NCBI GenBank assembly: GCA_050309795.1
Contig: JBNRMW010000016.1
Span: 1-64,000, forward strand
Origin: JBNRMW01 sp050309795
GTDB lineage: Bacteria; Bacillota_I; Bacilli_A; Erysipelotrichales; Erysipelotrichaceae
Length of the DNA: 64,000 nt
Reading direction: 5' to 3'
Each line of letters begins with the position of its first letter. Within the stretch, counting starts at the first letter, position 1. This document shows positions 8,019 to 16,518 of this stretch, piece by piece. The position numbers and the translations under genes are program-made. The notes beneath the pieces are model-generated. The model was given only the letters and a program-made list of their open reading frames with translations, did no database searches and was not told the DNA's origin.

Positions 8019-8720
8019 ATGAAACGTTTCAAAAAGATTGGTCGAATACTAATTGCGTTGTCACTGGTGCTCACAGTGAGCTTTCTTTTGTATGTTCACG
8101 ATGATTACCCAGCTTCACAACGGGCCATCGCTTTGCTCGAACAAGAAAACATAATCCAAATAACCGAAGATGTATTAATGATTAAGTCCAAACAGGAGAC
8201 AAGTACGGGCTTTATCTTTTATCCGGGAGCCAAAGTGGAGTATACCGCTTATTTACCACTATTGACGCAACTGAGTGAAGCCACCGATATAACGGTATAT
8301 TTAGTCAAAATGCCGTTTAATTTAGCCATTTTAAACCCATCAAAGGCTCAAGACCTCATGGAAGAATATCCAGAGACGACGACCTGGTATCTGGGAGGTC
8401 ATTCCATGGGAGGGGCGATGGCAAGTTATAATGCTTCAAAGCATTTAGAGCGTATTGCAGGGGTCATCTTATTAGGCGCTTATCCGTATGGAGACTATCC
8501 ATTAACTCAAACGTTAACGATTTATGGGTCGCTGAATACGAGCGTCGCTCAGAAAATTAATTATGAAGAACAGGTCGTTGAAATTGAAGGGGGCAATCAT
8601 GCTCAATTTGGAGACTATGGGGACCAAAAAGGGGACGCTACCGCGACCATTTCTAGAGAAGAGCAGCAACAACAAACCATTGAAGCCATAATCGAGTTTC
8701 TAAAACAAGCGAATAAATAA
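8019..8720 (+). CDS. alpha/beta hydrolase with N-terminal membrane anchor
   Basis: A 233-aa protein with one hydrophobic segment at about residues 7-26, which is a signal anchor or uncleaved signal. The following domain has the nucleophile elbow GHSMGG (127-132, Ser129) and a C-terminal GGNHAQFG with the likely catalytic His194. The strand FIFYPGAKVEYTAY matches small alpha/beta hydrolases of the dienelactone-hydrolase-like type common in Bacillota. It probably acts outside the membrane. The substrate is unknown. It follows gdhA by 54 nt, with no clear terminator between, and an AGAAGG site precedes the start. Confidence 0.8.
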   Translation: MKRFKKIGRILIALSLVLTVSFLLYVHDDYPASQRAIALLEQENIIQITEDVLMIKSKQETSTGFIFYPGAKVEYTAYLPLLTQLSEATDITVYLVKMPFNLAILNPSKAQDLMEEYPETTTWYLGGHSMGGAMASYNASKHLERIAGVILLGAYPYGDYPLTQTLTIYGSLNTSVAQKINYEEQVVEIEGGNHAQFGDYGDQKGDATATISREEQQQQTIEAIIEFLKQANK

Positions 8721-8799
8721 AAAAGAAATCCAAAACTGATATGAACCCCAAAACTTGGACAACCAAGAAAGGGGTTCACTTCACAAAGATTTCTCTTTT
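8721..8799. repeat. nested palindrome with IS3/IS150-like end motif, probable bidirectional terminator
   Basis: Three nested stems lie between convergent genes. The outer stem is AAAAGAAATC (8721-8730) with GATTTCTCTTTT (8788-8799); the middle stem is GAACCCC (8743-8749) with GGGGTTC (8771-8777); the inner stem is CTTGG (8754-8758) with CCAAG (8763-8767). The left half, TGAACCCCAAAACTTGGACA, resembles terminal repeats of the IS3/IS150 group as I remember them. No transposase is present. It is either a solo IS end or mini-element, or simply a large terminator; A/T-rich outer arms would allow termination in both directions. Confidence 0.55.
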
Positions 8800-8816
8800 A
8801 ATAGACAATAAATGAC

Positions 8817-11800
8817 CTAGGACCGTTCTAATCGCTCTAAAATCGAAGCTAGGGTCTGTTCATAGTCGCTATATAAATCACGGGAGAACACCCGTTTTAA
8901 TGGCCACTGACGGACGGTTAAATACGTTCCTTGATGAACATCGCGAATCCGGGTATTGTTTTCACGATAAACTTCGGTATCAAATTCTAACGCCAACCGA
9001 TATTCATCGTCTTTCGCAATAGCCACGGAAATAGTAAATTGACCAAGACCAATGTTTTCATCACAAGTATAACCAGCTTGGGTGATGTCGTTAATTAAGC
9101 GGCGAATCAATGGATCGGAGGTTGCTGGTTGGGTTGTAGGTTCCAGCTGCCCATAGCGTTTAAACAAGGTTTTTACCTGCTGGTAATCTTGGTTGGATAC
9201 CGCATAGCCATAACTTAAATAATCTCTAAAGATTTTTGGACCTTGATTTTTAGATCCATCGACTTGGAGTTCATACGGTTCAATCGAAGTTACTAAGTAA
9301 ATCTTTTTCTTCGAACGCGTAATTGCCACATTAAGGCGATTTTGACCACCTTGTTGATTTAGCCAACCGAAGTTGGTTCCCACTTTACCTTCGCTGTTTT
9401 TAGCATAAGTAATGGAGAAAATAATGATGTCGCGTTCGTCGCCTTGAACGTTTTCAATGTTTTTGACAAATAACGACTGATCTTCACCATCTTCAATGCG
9501 GTTGCTTTCTTTTTGATAGAGTGAACCAAATTCTGGGTCGTCTATCGCGTGCTGATTTAGTAAATCACTAATTAAGTTTTGTTGAGAGACGTTAAAGGTA
9601 ATCACCCCAATCGTCTCTTGAGCTGGTCGGGTTTTTAAGAGGTGATCCACTAACTCGACGACGCGCAAAGCTTCGCGTTGATTGCGTCGATTTTCCCAGC
9701 GACCATCCTCAACTTTCAGCACTTCAATCGGTGGCGTGGATGGCCGGTGCTGGTTAGGCGCAATGATTAATTGATCGCGGTAAAAAACAACGTTTGAAAA
9801 AGCTATCAATTCCTCATATTGAGACCGGTAGTGATAGTTTAAAACAGTCGAATCAAACTTGAAACGGGCCAAATCTAAGAGCGATTCTTCATCTAATGCA
9901 GCCGTGGTTTCGATAAAATCATCGATGGCTTCATCCGCATAATCAAATCGGCCAAAACCCAAAGCGCTTGGCCGTAGTTGTTGGGAATCACCAGCAACAA
10001 TGACCTGTTTGGAACGTACTAGCGAACCAATCGCTTTTTCAATATAAATTTGCGAAGCCTCATCATAAATTAGGACATCAAACAAATCAGGTTTTAAGGG
10101 GAAAATGGCGGACACAACTTCCGGTGTACAAAGCCATATTTTAATCCCAGCAAAAAGTTCAACATAAAAAGTATCAATAAATTTAGAAACCGTCCATTTG
10201 CGTTTCCGTTCAATAATGCGTTGAATTTCTTTGGTTCGACGCGATTGATTCATTGTTTCAATCGATCCAATCAATTGTTGTAAAAGCCGTTCTTGAACGA
10301 TTTCTGCTTTTTCCGCCGAAGTGGCTTTAATACTCGAAACGATTTGATTGAAATCACGAATCGTTTGAATTAAGCTGCGATGTTGATGTTCGAAGGTATT
10401 GATTTTTTCAAAACCTAAGAAATTAAGGAGTTGGTGGGCCGCTTGATCAAATGAAATCTCAAAATGATTTTGAATCGTTTCGATTTGAGCGCTCCATTCA
10501 ATGGCCCGTTGTGAATGATTTGGGGCTAAATTTAACCATAAATCATAATGTTCCAAGACCAATTCAACCACATGGGATAATCTAAGGACTTCGAGGGGAT
10601 CGATGGCACCATCAAACAATTGGTCAACAACGGGTTGAGCTTCTACTTTGACTGGATTTCTCGAAAATAGTTTAGATAATAAAGATTTTTGTTCAAAAGC
10701 CTCGTGTTGAGCCCGGAAGTGTTTCAATTGATCGATGCTTGTTTTAATTTCATAGGAAGTCAGCGTACGGCGCAATTTGTTTAAAAAAGGATGTTGATGG
10801 CGTAAGCCGACCAAAAGGTTGCGAGTCTTTAAATCGCTTTCACCCAACAAGGCGTTAATTTCTTCGCGAACCTGTAAAATTGGTAGGGCTAAAAATGAAG
10901 ATTTCACATTTTTCTTGAAAAAATCATAGGTCGCAAAGCCTTCTTCGGTTTCATATTCCAAAGGAACGACCCATTGATACAAGTCAAGAAGGGAGGTACC
11001 CTCGACACGGGTTGTTAAAAGCTCAGACAGCTTGTCAAGTTCTTGATAGAGGGCCGAAAGGGAATGATTCAGTTTCAGCTCAGTAGGGGCTTCTTGGGCG
11101 GTTAACGGATTTGTAAACAGCGTTAATAGTTGATTGTAAAACCGCGACTTATCATTCATATTATCTAAAATTAAGGCATAGCGATTTAACGGACCTAAAC
11201 GGGAATAAACCACATCGATAGCGGCTTTCTTTTCGGAAACCATCAAAATATTTTTCTTTTGATCCAAAGCACTCGCAATGATGTTGGTAATCGTTTGCGA
11301 CTTACCCGTTCCCGGTGGGCCTTCAATGACTAAATTTTGGCCTTTTTTAACCAACATTAAAGCTTTCTCTTGGGAAGCATTTAGTTGAGAAATATTGACG
11401 ACATCGTCTTCTTGATAGGAAATGGTTGCTTCTTCAACCACCTGTTCATCCAAGGTGTCGATATCGGCTTCACCGACAGACGATAATAACTCTAAAACAT
11501 GTTGAGGATACGCCTCAAGTTGCATAATCTTCGAAAAATCTCGCTGTAAGGCCGTCGCATAGTTCGGGAAATTACCCAAGACCATTACGGGCTCTAAATT
11601 AAAGGAACCGGCGACTTGTGTGGGGAAATCTTGAGCGTTAAAGGATTGAAACGGAATTAAGGTTTCAGAACGTTTTAATTCAATGACCAATCCTTCTTGT
11701 TTATATAAGTCGATTAAATCGTTGAAATAAGTCTCTGCTTGAACTTCTGGGATTTCTGGGTCGATTAAATCTTTGTAATTATTTGTAAATTTCTGTGTCG

Positions 11801-12491
11801 CGACTAAAAGGTTGGTGTTCACCAAGATTTCGTGGTTTTCACTTCGACTCAAAGTAATGGAATTATTGGTAATGGTCGCTTCAATGGAAAAAAGTGCTAA
11901 GGGGGCCCGGATCGTAAACGGATCCAAAACAAATTGACCCATCACAAAAGGATAACCGATATAGAGATCGTTTTGTCCGCTCTCTTTTTGTTGTTTTCGC
12001 ATATCGGAAACTAATTCTTGAATTTGTTTAAATTTAACTTTGTCCGCGGTGGTGGATTGTTCATCGATTTTGAGTAGTTCAAGTTCTTGGTTTTGAAACA
12101 ATAAATCTAATAAGGGTTGAACTTCTGCTTGATATAAATCAATGGCAGAGCGGCTTTGGGCTTTCGCCAAATACAACAAGCGATTACGCTTGGACAGATT
12201 GATGAGCTTTTTTTGAAGTTCCGAAAGGGTGTTTTGAATCGTCGCTTCAGAGGCAAGATTGACTTCAATGGCCATATTTTGTAAAGCTTCTAACACGCGG
12301 TCGCCATAAGCATCGATTTGTGGTTGGCGCAGCCCTTTAACGGCTTTTAAATCCTCAATTTTTAACGGATTTAAGCGAGCGAGGTCTTGGATTTGTTCCT
12401 CGTTAAAGGGTCCTGTTTTTGAGTCTTTTTCCGAGGCAATTTGTTGGTTCAATTTCCGCAAAACGAGTTCGCGTTTTCGTACAGGATTCAT
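8817..12491 (-). CDS. HRDC/DUF4011 superfamily 1 helicase with possible Vsr-like nuclease tail
   Basis: This 1224-aa protein begins with an HRDC-like domain (about residues 20-70: LARLNPLKIEDLKAVKGL, then DAYGDRVLEAL). A DUF4011-type region follows (NLSKRNRLLYL, about 90-250). A large Upf1-like SF1 helicase has Walker A GPPGTGKS near 390 and Walker B YDEAS near 805, and ends with NVAITRSKKKIYLVTS. The last 85 residues (LALEFDTEVY and on to about 1220) look like the Vsr/PD-(D/E)XK-like tail of DUF4011 helicases, but catalytic residues are not fully evident. Such proteins are linked to DNA processing and phage defence. It is alone on the minus strand, with its own extended -10 promoter shared with the divergent RNA gene. 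Confidence 0.8.
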   Translation of the reverse strand: MNPVRKRELVLRKLNQQIASEKDSKTGPFNEEQIQDLARLNPLKIEDLKAVKGLRQPQIDAYGDRVLEALQNMAIEVNLASEATIQNTLSELQKKLINLSKRNRLLYLAKAQSRSAIDLYQAEVQPLLDLLFQNQELELLKIDEQSTTADKVKFKQIQELVSDMRKQQKESGQNDLYIGYPFVMGQFVLDPFTIRAPLALFSIEATITNNSITLSRSENHEILVNTNLLVATQKFTNNYKDLIDPEIPEVQAETYFNDLIDLYKQEGLVIELKRSETLIPFQSFNAQDFPTQVAGSFNLEPVMVLGNFPNYATALQRDFSKIMQLEAYPQHVLELLSSVGEADIDTLDEQVVEEATISYQEDDVVNISQLNASQEKALMLVKKGQNLVIEGPPGTGKSQTITNIIASALDQKKNILMVSEKKAAIDVVYSRLGPLNRYALILDNMNDKSRFYNQLLTLFTNPLTAQEAPTELKLNHSLSALYQELDKLSELLTTRVEGTSLLDLYQWVVPLEYETEEGFATYDFFKKNVKSSFLALPILQVREEINALLGESDLKTRNLLVGLRHQHPFLNKLRRTLTSYEIKTSIDQLKHFRAQHEAFEQKSLLSKLFSRNPVKVEAQPVVDQLFDGAIDPLEVLRLSHVVELVLEHYDLWLNLAPNHSQRAIEWSAQIETIQNHFEISFDQAAHQLLNFLGFEKINTFEHQHRSLIQTIRDFNQIVSSIKATSAEKAEIVQERLLQQLIGSIETMNQSRRTKEIQRIIERKRKWTVSKFIDTFYVELFAGIKIWLCTPEVVSAIFPLKPDLFDVLIYDEASQIYIEKAIGSLVRSKQVIVAGDSQQLRPSALGFGRFDYADEAIDDFIETTAALDEESLLDLARFKFDSTVLNYHYRSQYEELIAFSNVVFYRDQLIIAPNQHRPSTPPIEVLKVEDGRWENRRNQREALRVVELVDHLLKTRPAQETIGVITFNVSQQNLISDLLNQHAIDDPEFGSLYQKESNRIEDGEDQSLFVKNIENVQGDERDIIIFSITYAKNSEGKVGTNFGWLNQQGGQNRLNVAITRSKKKIYLVTSIEPYELQVDGSKNQGPKIFRDYLSYGYAVSNQDYQQVKTLFKRYGQLEPTTQPATSDPLIRRLINDITQAGYTCDENIGLGQFTISVAIAKDDEYRLALEFDTEVYRENNTRIRDVHQGTYLTVRQWPLKRVFSRDLYSDYEQTLASILERLERS

Positions 12492-12521
12492 GGTTTCTCC
12501 TTGTTAATTAATGTTACTGGT

Positions 12522-12550
12522 ATTATATCACAGCCAGTTTATGTTATACT
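12522..12550. promoter_or_regulatory. interleaved divergent promoters (helicase and small RNA)
   Basis: Minus strand: TATAAT (12527-12522) with an extended TG, reading toward the helicase gene. Plus strand: TATACT (12545-12550) with extended TG at 12542-12543, reading toward the small RNA. They are separated by exactly 17 bp, so each -10 occupies the other's -35 position. RNA polymerase cannot occupy both at once. Confidence 0.65.
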
Positions 12551-12556
12551 TATAGT

Positions 12557-12712
12557 ACCAAAAGGGAAGCAATATATTTCCACAACTTTTGATATAAGGG
12601 AATCTGGTAAGCCTAAGGTTGCGTGAAAGCCTATTCAATTAGGAATCCCAAGCTGGTGGCAGGATACCCACCTGTAAATACAGGGAATAATATCAACCCT
12701 TTTGGTTTTTTT
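12557..12712 (+). ncRNA. structured small RNA, probable 6S RNA
   Basis: A start at A12557 is 7 nt after the -10. A perfect 10-bp stem ACCAAAAGGG (12557-12566)/CCCTTTTGGT (12697-12706) closes the RNA and is followed by a T-run, so it doubles as terminator. It continues as TTGATAT (12589-12595)/ATATCAA (12690-12696) with a 22-nt bulge on the 5' side. Inside are a terminal stem-loop (CCTAA 12612-12616/TTAGG 12639-12643 with GGTT/AGCC above it), GGTGG/CCACC (12655-12659/12668-12672), and an overlapping alternative CCTGT/ACAGG. Size, closing stem, large bubble and the segment AAGCTGGTGGCAGGATACCC suggest 6S RNA (ssrS), from memory of the family. No ORF of note is present. Confidence 0.6.
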
Positions 12713-12968
12713 TATTCTTTTCTTCGTTATATTGACTGATTAACGACAGTTTTTGGCTTCGCGTTAAACGTTTAATGGCGTATTCTCGCGACATGGCTTG
12801 TGACTTGGTCGCTAAAGATTCGCTATACATCAACGTCACTGGTAAACGCGATTGGGTATACTTTGCGCCTTTACCTAAATTATGGGTTTGAACCCGTAAG
12901 GGGACGTCGTTAGTGTAGCCCGTGTATAAACTGTCATCTGCACATTTGAGGATATAAACATAGTACAT
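12693..12968 (-). CDS. GIY-YIG endonuclease-fold protein (UPF0213/YazA type)
   Basis: A 91-aa single-domain GIY-YIG protein: YYVYILKCADDSLYTGYTNDV carries the paired tyrosine motifs, then an R..H..G segment and GAKYT. The C-terminal tail is lysine-rich. Family members are widespread small proteins of uncertain role, possibly structure-specific nucleases in DNA repair. The last 20 bases of the gene lie opposite the 3' end of the convergent small RNA, so its stop codon is inside the RNA's terminator region. No strong ribosome site was resolved. It is probably transcribed alone. Confidence 0.85.
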   Translation of the reverse strand: MYYVYILKCADDSLYTGYTNDVPLRVQTHNLGKGAKYTQSRLPVTLMYSESLATKSQAMSREYAIKRLTRSQKLSLISQYNEEKNKKNQKG

Positions 12969-13010
12969 GCTTACATTCTAACAAAAAAAAGCCCCTTTTT
13001 CTGTTGACCT

Positions 13011-13051
13011 TTGTCGACAAACTTGAAAAACAGATGTATCTTCGATACAAT
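13011..13051 (+). promoter_or_regulatory. promoter of yneF with adjacent palindrome
   Basis: TTGAAA (13023-13028), a 17-bp spacer and TACAAT (13046-13051). A perfect 10-bp palindrome TTGTCGACAA (13011-13020) lies just upstream of the -35 and could be an operator, though no matching regulator is known from this window. Confidence 0.6.
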
Positions 13052-13080
13052 AAATTCACGAAATCAAAGGCGGTGAAGAA

Positions 13081-13320
13081 ATGGAACAAGCATTATATAT
13101 TTTATTAGGGATCGTTATTGGAGCAGTGGCGGCATTCTTCTTTACTCGGAAATACTTCATGAAACAAATCGAAGAAAATCCACCGATTAATGAGAAAATG
13201 ATTCGAGCCATGTTTTTACAAATGGGACGGAAACCTTCCGAGGCACAAATTCGTCAAGTTATGAATTCCATGGGGATTAAATCGGAAAGTAAAAAAGAAT
13301 CCAAAAAGAAAAAGAAATAA
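13081..13320 (+). CDS. yneF: UPF0154 membrane protein YneF
   Basis: A 79-aa protein with one N-terminal transmembrane helix (about residues 4-22), then a cytoplasmic segment containing NPPINEKMIRAMFLQMGRKPSEAQIRQVMNSM in broken form, and a lysine-rich tail. This is the conserved pattern of the YneF/UPF0154 family of Bacillota, whose function is unknown. It has its own promoter and ends in a terminator shared with the convergent pdxY, so it is a single-gene unit. Confidence 0.85.
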   Translation: MEQALYILLGIVIGAVAAFFFTRKYFMKQIEENPPINEKMIRAMFLQMGRKPSEAQIRQVMNSMGIKSESKKESKKKKK

Positions 13321-13337
13321 AGTTAGAATATAAAACA

Positions 13338-13369
13338 AACACTAGAATAAGTTGCGTCTAGTGTTTTTT
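13338..13369. terminator. bidirectional terminator between yneF and pdxY
   Basis: AACACTAGA (13338-13346) pairs with TCTAGTGTT (13357-13365) around a 10-nt loop, followed by a T-run on the plus strand. The pdxY stop on the minus strand lies at its edge, so it may serve both genes. Confidence 0.8.
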
Positions 13370-14204
13370 ATTTCTCCTCATTTCTAAGAAAATAGATTTT
13401 CGGTAAAATAGAATGGATTTCAATGCCTTTCTTTAAATTCTGGGAATCGTGCACGCTATCATCGAGGGCATCTAATAACAATTCACCACATCGTTCAACT
13501 GCTGCTTCCAGTTCCATACCCCCCAGCAAATGCACAGTCAATAAAGAAACAAAGAGGTCGCCCGAGCCATAGTAATGTTGGGCGCGTTGTACATGGGAAA
13601 ATTGATTTAAAATCGTCCCGTCTTTCATAATAATATTCGTTAAAAAGTTTTCCTCAACGACAACCCCTTTAACAACAATCGTCGCCGTCGTTAAAGCCGA
13701 AAGTTTCTCAACTAATACATCTAATTGTTGAGCTGATAGGTAGGGTTCTTTTTGAACGGGTAAATTTGCCAACAACAAAGCTTCCGTTAAATTAGGGGTT
13801 ATTAAATCCGCCGTTTGGACCAGCTTTTGAAAGGCTTGAACATGGTCGCCTGTTAAGCCAGAATAGAGCTGCCCGTGGTCGCCTAAGACCGGATCAACGA
13901 CTTTAAAAGAAGTCGGCTGTTGTTGGAAGTAGTGTTCAATCTCGGCGATTAAATCGACAGAAAAACAATAGCCACTCATCAGGGCATCAAACGACAAACC
14001 CAAAGCATCAAAATGAGCCAAGCTTGATCGGACAAAATCATCTTGAGGTTCAATCACGGGCTTTCGGTAAGCCGTATGAGTGGACAAAAGCGTCGTCGGT
14101 AAATACGTCGGATCGAGACCACCTGTTTTTAAAATAGGTAATAAGACATTGACCGCCATATGGCCGTGCGCTGAAAAACTATGGAAAACTAAGACCGTTT
14201 TCAT
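13368..14204 (-). CDS. pdxY: pyridoxamine/pyridoxal kinase, PdxY-like
   Basis: Phosphorylates B6 vitamers to make or recycle pyridoxal phosphate. The 278-aa ribokinase-fold protein has the family N-terminus with GHMAVNVLLPIL, a PTTLLSTHTAYRKP loop, VVDPVLGDHGQLY, ITPNLTEA and the anion-hole/catalytic segment GSGDLFVSLL (Asp as base). A hydroxymethylpyrimidine kinase is less likely given the SGYCFS segment. It is the last gene of the moxR operon, 13 nt after the transglutaminase gene, with an AAGGAG site at the right spacing. Confidence 0.85.
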   Translation of the reverse strand: MKTVLVFHSFSAHGHMAVNVLLPILKTGGLDPTYLPTTLLSTHTAYRKPVIEPQDDFVRSSLAHFDALGLSFDALMSGYCFSVDLIAEIEHYFQQQPTSFKVVDPVLGDHGQLYSGLTGDHVQAFQKLVQTADLITPNLTEALLLANLPVQKEPYLSAQQLDVLVEKLSALTTATIVVKGVVVEENFLTNIIMKDGTILNQFSHVQRAQHYYGSGDLFVSLLTVHLLGGMELEAAVERCGELLLDALDDSVHDSQNLKKGIEIHSILPKIYFLRNEEK

Positions 14205-14217
14205 TCAAATCTCCTTG

Positions 14218-16518
14218 CTATAGGTGTGGACCACCTAAAACTCGTCGTATAAAGTATACCAGAGCATGAGAGGCTCGTTGGTGGCGTCGTTGGACATATC
14301 GATAAAATTCAAGATATTTTCCAAAATCTTCGCTATTTGGATCTTGATCGCCAAAATAAGCATCGATTAAAACTTGTTTGGCCTTGATAATAATAAACCG
14401 ATCATTGATGCTGTAGCGTTGAGCAATCCGATCAAAGAGTTGACTCATCGTTAAAGTTTTCGCAGATAAATTCGTATCGATGGAAGAAATATTTAAAATA
14501 TCTTGCCAGATCCAGCGAATCATTTCTTGCGTGGTTTTTGTTTGTTGGTTTTTTAAATATTGGACATCTAATCGGCGCCGATACGATCGGAGCCGTTCAA
14601 ATCCAGCAATGAAAAGTGCAGCCCATAACAATCCGCCCCAGAGGGTTCGACTGGAGAAGGCTGGCTGCTCACTACTTGTTTCAACCGGTGTCGTTGGGCC
14701 AATATCTGGGGTAGGGGTCGGTTGTGGCGTTGGGGTTTCATCCGGTAAGGTTGGAATTTCAGGCAGGGTTTCAATCGGTGATGGATCTGTAGGAAGCGGG
14801 CTTGATGGTGGTTGATAGTTTGCTAAATAGTCTAAATGAGCCGCTGGTGTTGCATCTAAAGGATACCAACCAATATCTTCAAAATAAATCTCTGTCCAAG
14901 CATGGGCACTGGAATGGGTCACCATTCGTCTCCCATCGCTGGTATTCGATCGTTGAGGCACAACATATCCTTCCACATAACGGGCATTAAAGCCCATATC
15001 TTGAAGTAAGAGGGTTAAAAAAGATCCGTAATAGACACAGTACCCTGACCGTTCTTGAAGAAAGGTTTCAACAAAACTTTCACCAAAAGGAATGGTGGCA
15101 ACATCGAGCGAATACGTATAATTCGTTTTAAAATGTTCAACAATAGCAATGACTGAATCCAACAACGACTTCGACGAACCATACACCAATTGGGATAAAG
15201 CTGGATCATATTCATCCAATAATCCCTTATAACGTTGACTCGATGGTCGTTGTTTTTCTAATGGATATTCTTGCAAGTGAAAATAATTGGAAGAAAAGGC
15301 TTCAAAAAAATCACCAGCCATTAAATATCCTTCACGGCCTAAAGCCGGTTGTGCATAGATTTCACCATATGAAGTGAATAAAAAGGTTTGATCGTCCGCG
15401 TTCTCTACGCTTCGTATAAAGTAGGGGCGCCCAGTATGAAAAATCATTTGTAATCGATCCATCTGTGGAAAAACCCCAAGTTCGATAAATTCAGACAGGA
15501 GATCTTCTGATCGATAATTAAAAGCCAAAGCTTGTTCGTTCGTAAAAAAGTATGCGCTTTTACTGTTCACTGCACTTAAATTCGTAAAGTTATGACGTGT
15601 TTCCCGCATACTATAGAGCCAGCGATTTTGATCAAAATTATTATAGACCGGTCCCCGTAAGTAAAAAGCTCCAAAACGCTCATGGACTTCGATGGAAAGC
15701 GCGGGTTGGTGATTGAGTACCACCGGACCGCCAATTTGTCGATCCGCCCCGTAGTATCCCGCATGAAACAAACTGAAAGGTTCATCTAAATTATCAAAGA
15801 AGTTAAACGTCTGATCACGGGTCAACCATTCATTTAACGTCGGATAATAAAACGGTTGAGGTCCAATCCAAGTGGCTAAACTATAGGTTAATAATGAAAC
15901 AACGAAGGTAGTGCTAAGAATAAAAGGTATATTTAAAACCTCGTGACGAAGTCGACCAAGGGTCGGTTTAAACAACAATACAAGGGCAATCGCTAAGCCC
16001 AAGATAAAGAGGCCCATCCAATTGGTTAGTTCAACAATAACTGGGAAATAAAACAAGGGGACGCTAACCAGAGCAATCGCTAGCCAACCGTTAGAAAAAA
16101 CGAAGACAACTAAAAGTGAAATTAGAATGGAAATGCAGGCAATAAACAGCGGGGTCATGACCGGCATAAGATCCATAAGACCTGTTTGATAAAACGCCCA
16201 GTATAAACTATTGCGAAAATTTAAAATAAGCGACTCAAGGATTGCCCATCCGGCTTCAGCAAGACCAGGTAAAAGCAACCAAGTCAACAACCAACTCAAG
16301 CCAAGGATTAAAACTAACCCCAAAGACCATTTTAAACGGTAACCAAAAGCGACAAACAACAAAGCCAAAAACAACTTCAGTAGCCAATAGGCATTCATCG
16401 TCTTAAGGGGCATCCCTAAAATAGCATAAAGCCATTGGTCAAAGACCCAAGATAAGGCCAGCGCCAACACCGCATAGAATAAACTATTCAACCAATAGTT
16501 ACGATTTAACCGGTTCAT
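14218..16518 (-). CDS. membrane transglutaminase-like protein (DUF3488/TgpA type)
   Basis: About six or seven hydrophobic helices fill the first 220 residues. An extracellular region follows with a papain-like transglutaminase core: Cys in ERSGYCVYYGSF (about residue 495), His in HAWTEIYF and Asp in PLDATP. A proline/threonine-rich linker and another transmembrane helix lead to a C-terminal DUF4129-like cytoplasmic segment. Such proteins pair with DUF58 and MoxR proteins; the substrate is unknown, with cell-wall or surface protein processing suspected. An upstream in-frame ATG at 16524 lies only one base from the GGAG site; ATG 16518, seven bases away, is the better start. The gene overlaps DUF58 by 20 nt. 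Confidence 0.85.
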   Translation of the reverse strand: MNRLNRNYWLNSLFYAVLALALSWVFDQWLYAILGMPLKTMNAYWLLKLFLALLFVAFGYRLKWSLGLVLILGLSWLLTWLLLPGLAEAGWAILESLILNFRNSLYWAFYQTGLMDLMPVMTPLFIACISILISLLVVFVFSNGWLAIALVSVPLFYFPVIVELTNWMGLFILGLAIALVLLFKPTLGRLRHEVLNIPFILSTTFVVSLLTYSLATWIGPQPFYYPTLNEWLTRDQTFNFFDNLDEPFSLFHAGYYGADRQIGGPVVLNHQPALSIEVHERFGAFYLRGPVYNNFDQNRWLYSMRETRHNFTNLSAVNSKSAYFFTNEQALAFNYRSEDLLSEFIELGVFPQMDRLQMIFHTGRPYFIRSVENADDQTFLFTSYGEIYAQPALGREGYLMAGDFFEAFSSNYFHLQEYPLEKQRPSSQRYKGLLDEYDPALSQLVYGSSKSLLDSVIAIVEHFKTNYTYSLDVATIPFGESFVETFLQERSGYCVYYGSFLTLLLQDMGFNARYVEGYVVPQRSNTSDGRRMVTHSSAHAWTEIYFEDIGWYPLDATPAAHLDYLANYQPPSSPLPTDPSPIETLPEIPTLPDETPTPQPTPTPDIGPTTPVETSSEQPAFSSRTLWGGLLWAALFIAGFERLRSYRRRLDVQYLKNQQTKTTQEMIRWIWQDILNISSIDTNLSAKTLTMSQLFDRIAQRYSINDRFIIIKAKQVLIDAYFGDQDPNSEDFGKYLEFYRYVQRRHQRASHALVYFIRRVLGGPHL

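Noticed and set aside
12441..12626. Plus-strand ORF across the helicase start and small RNA
   Set aside because: No ribosome site, spans two divergent promoters and has no protein-like pattern.
14480..14990. Plus-strand ORFs opposite the transglutaminase gene
   Set aside because: Shadows of the real gene: low-complexity glycine/valine runs mirror its Pro/Thr-rich linker.
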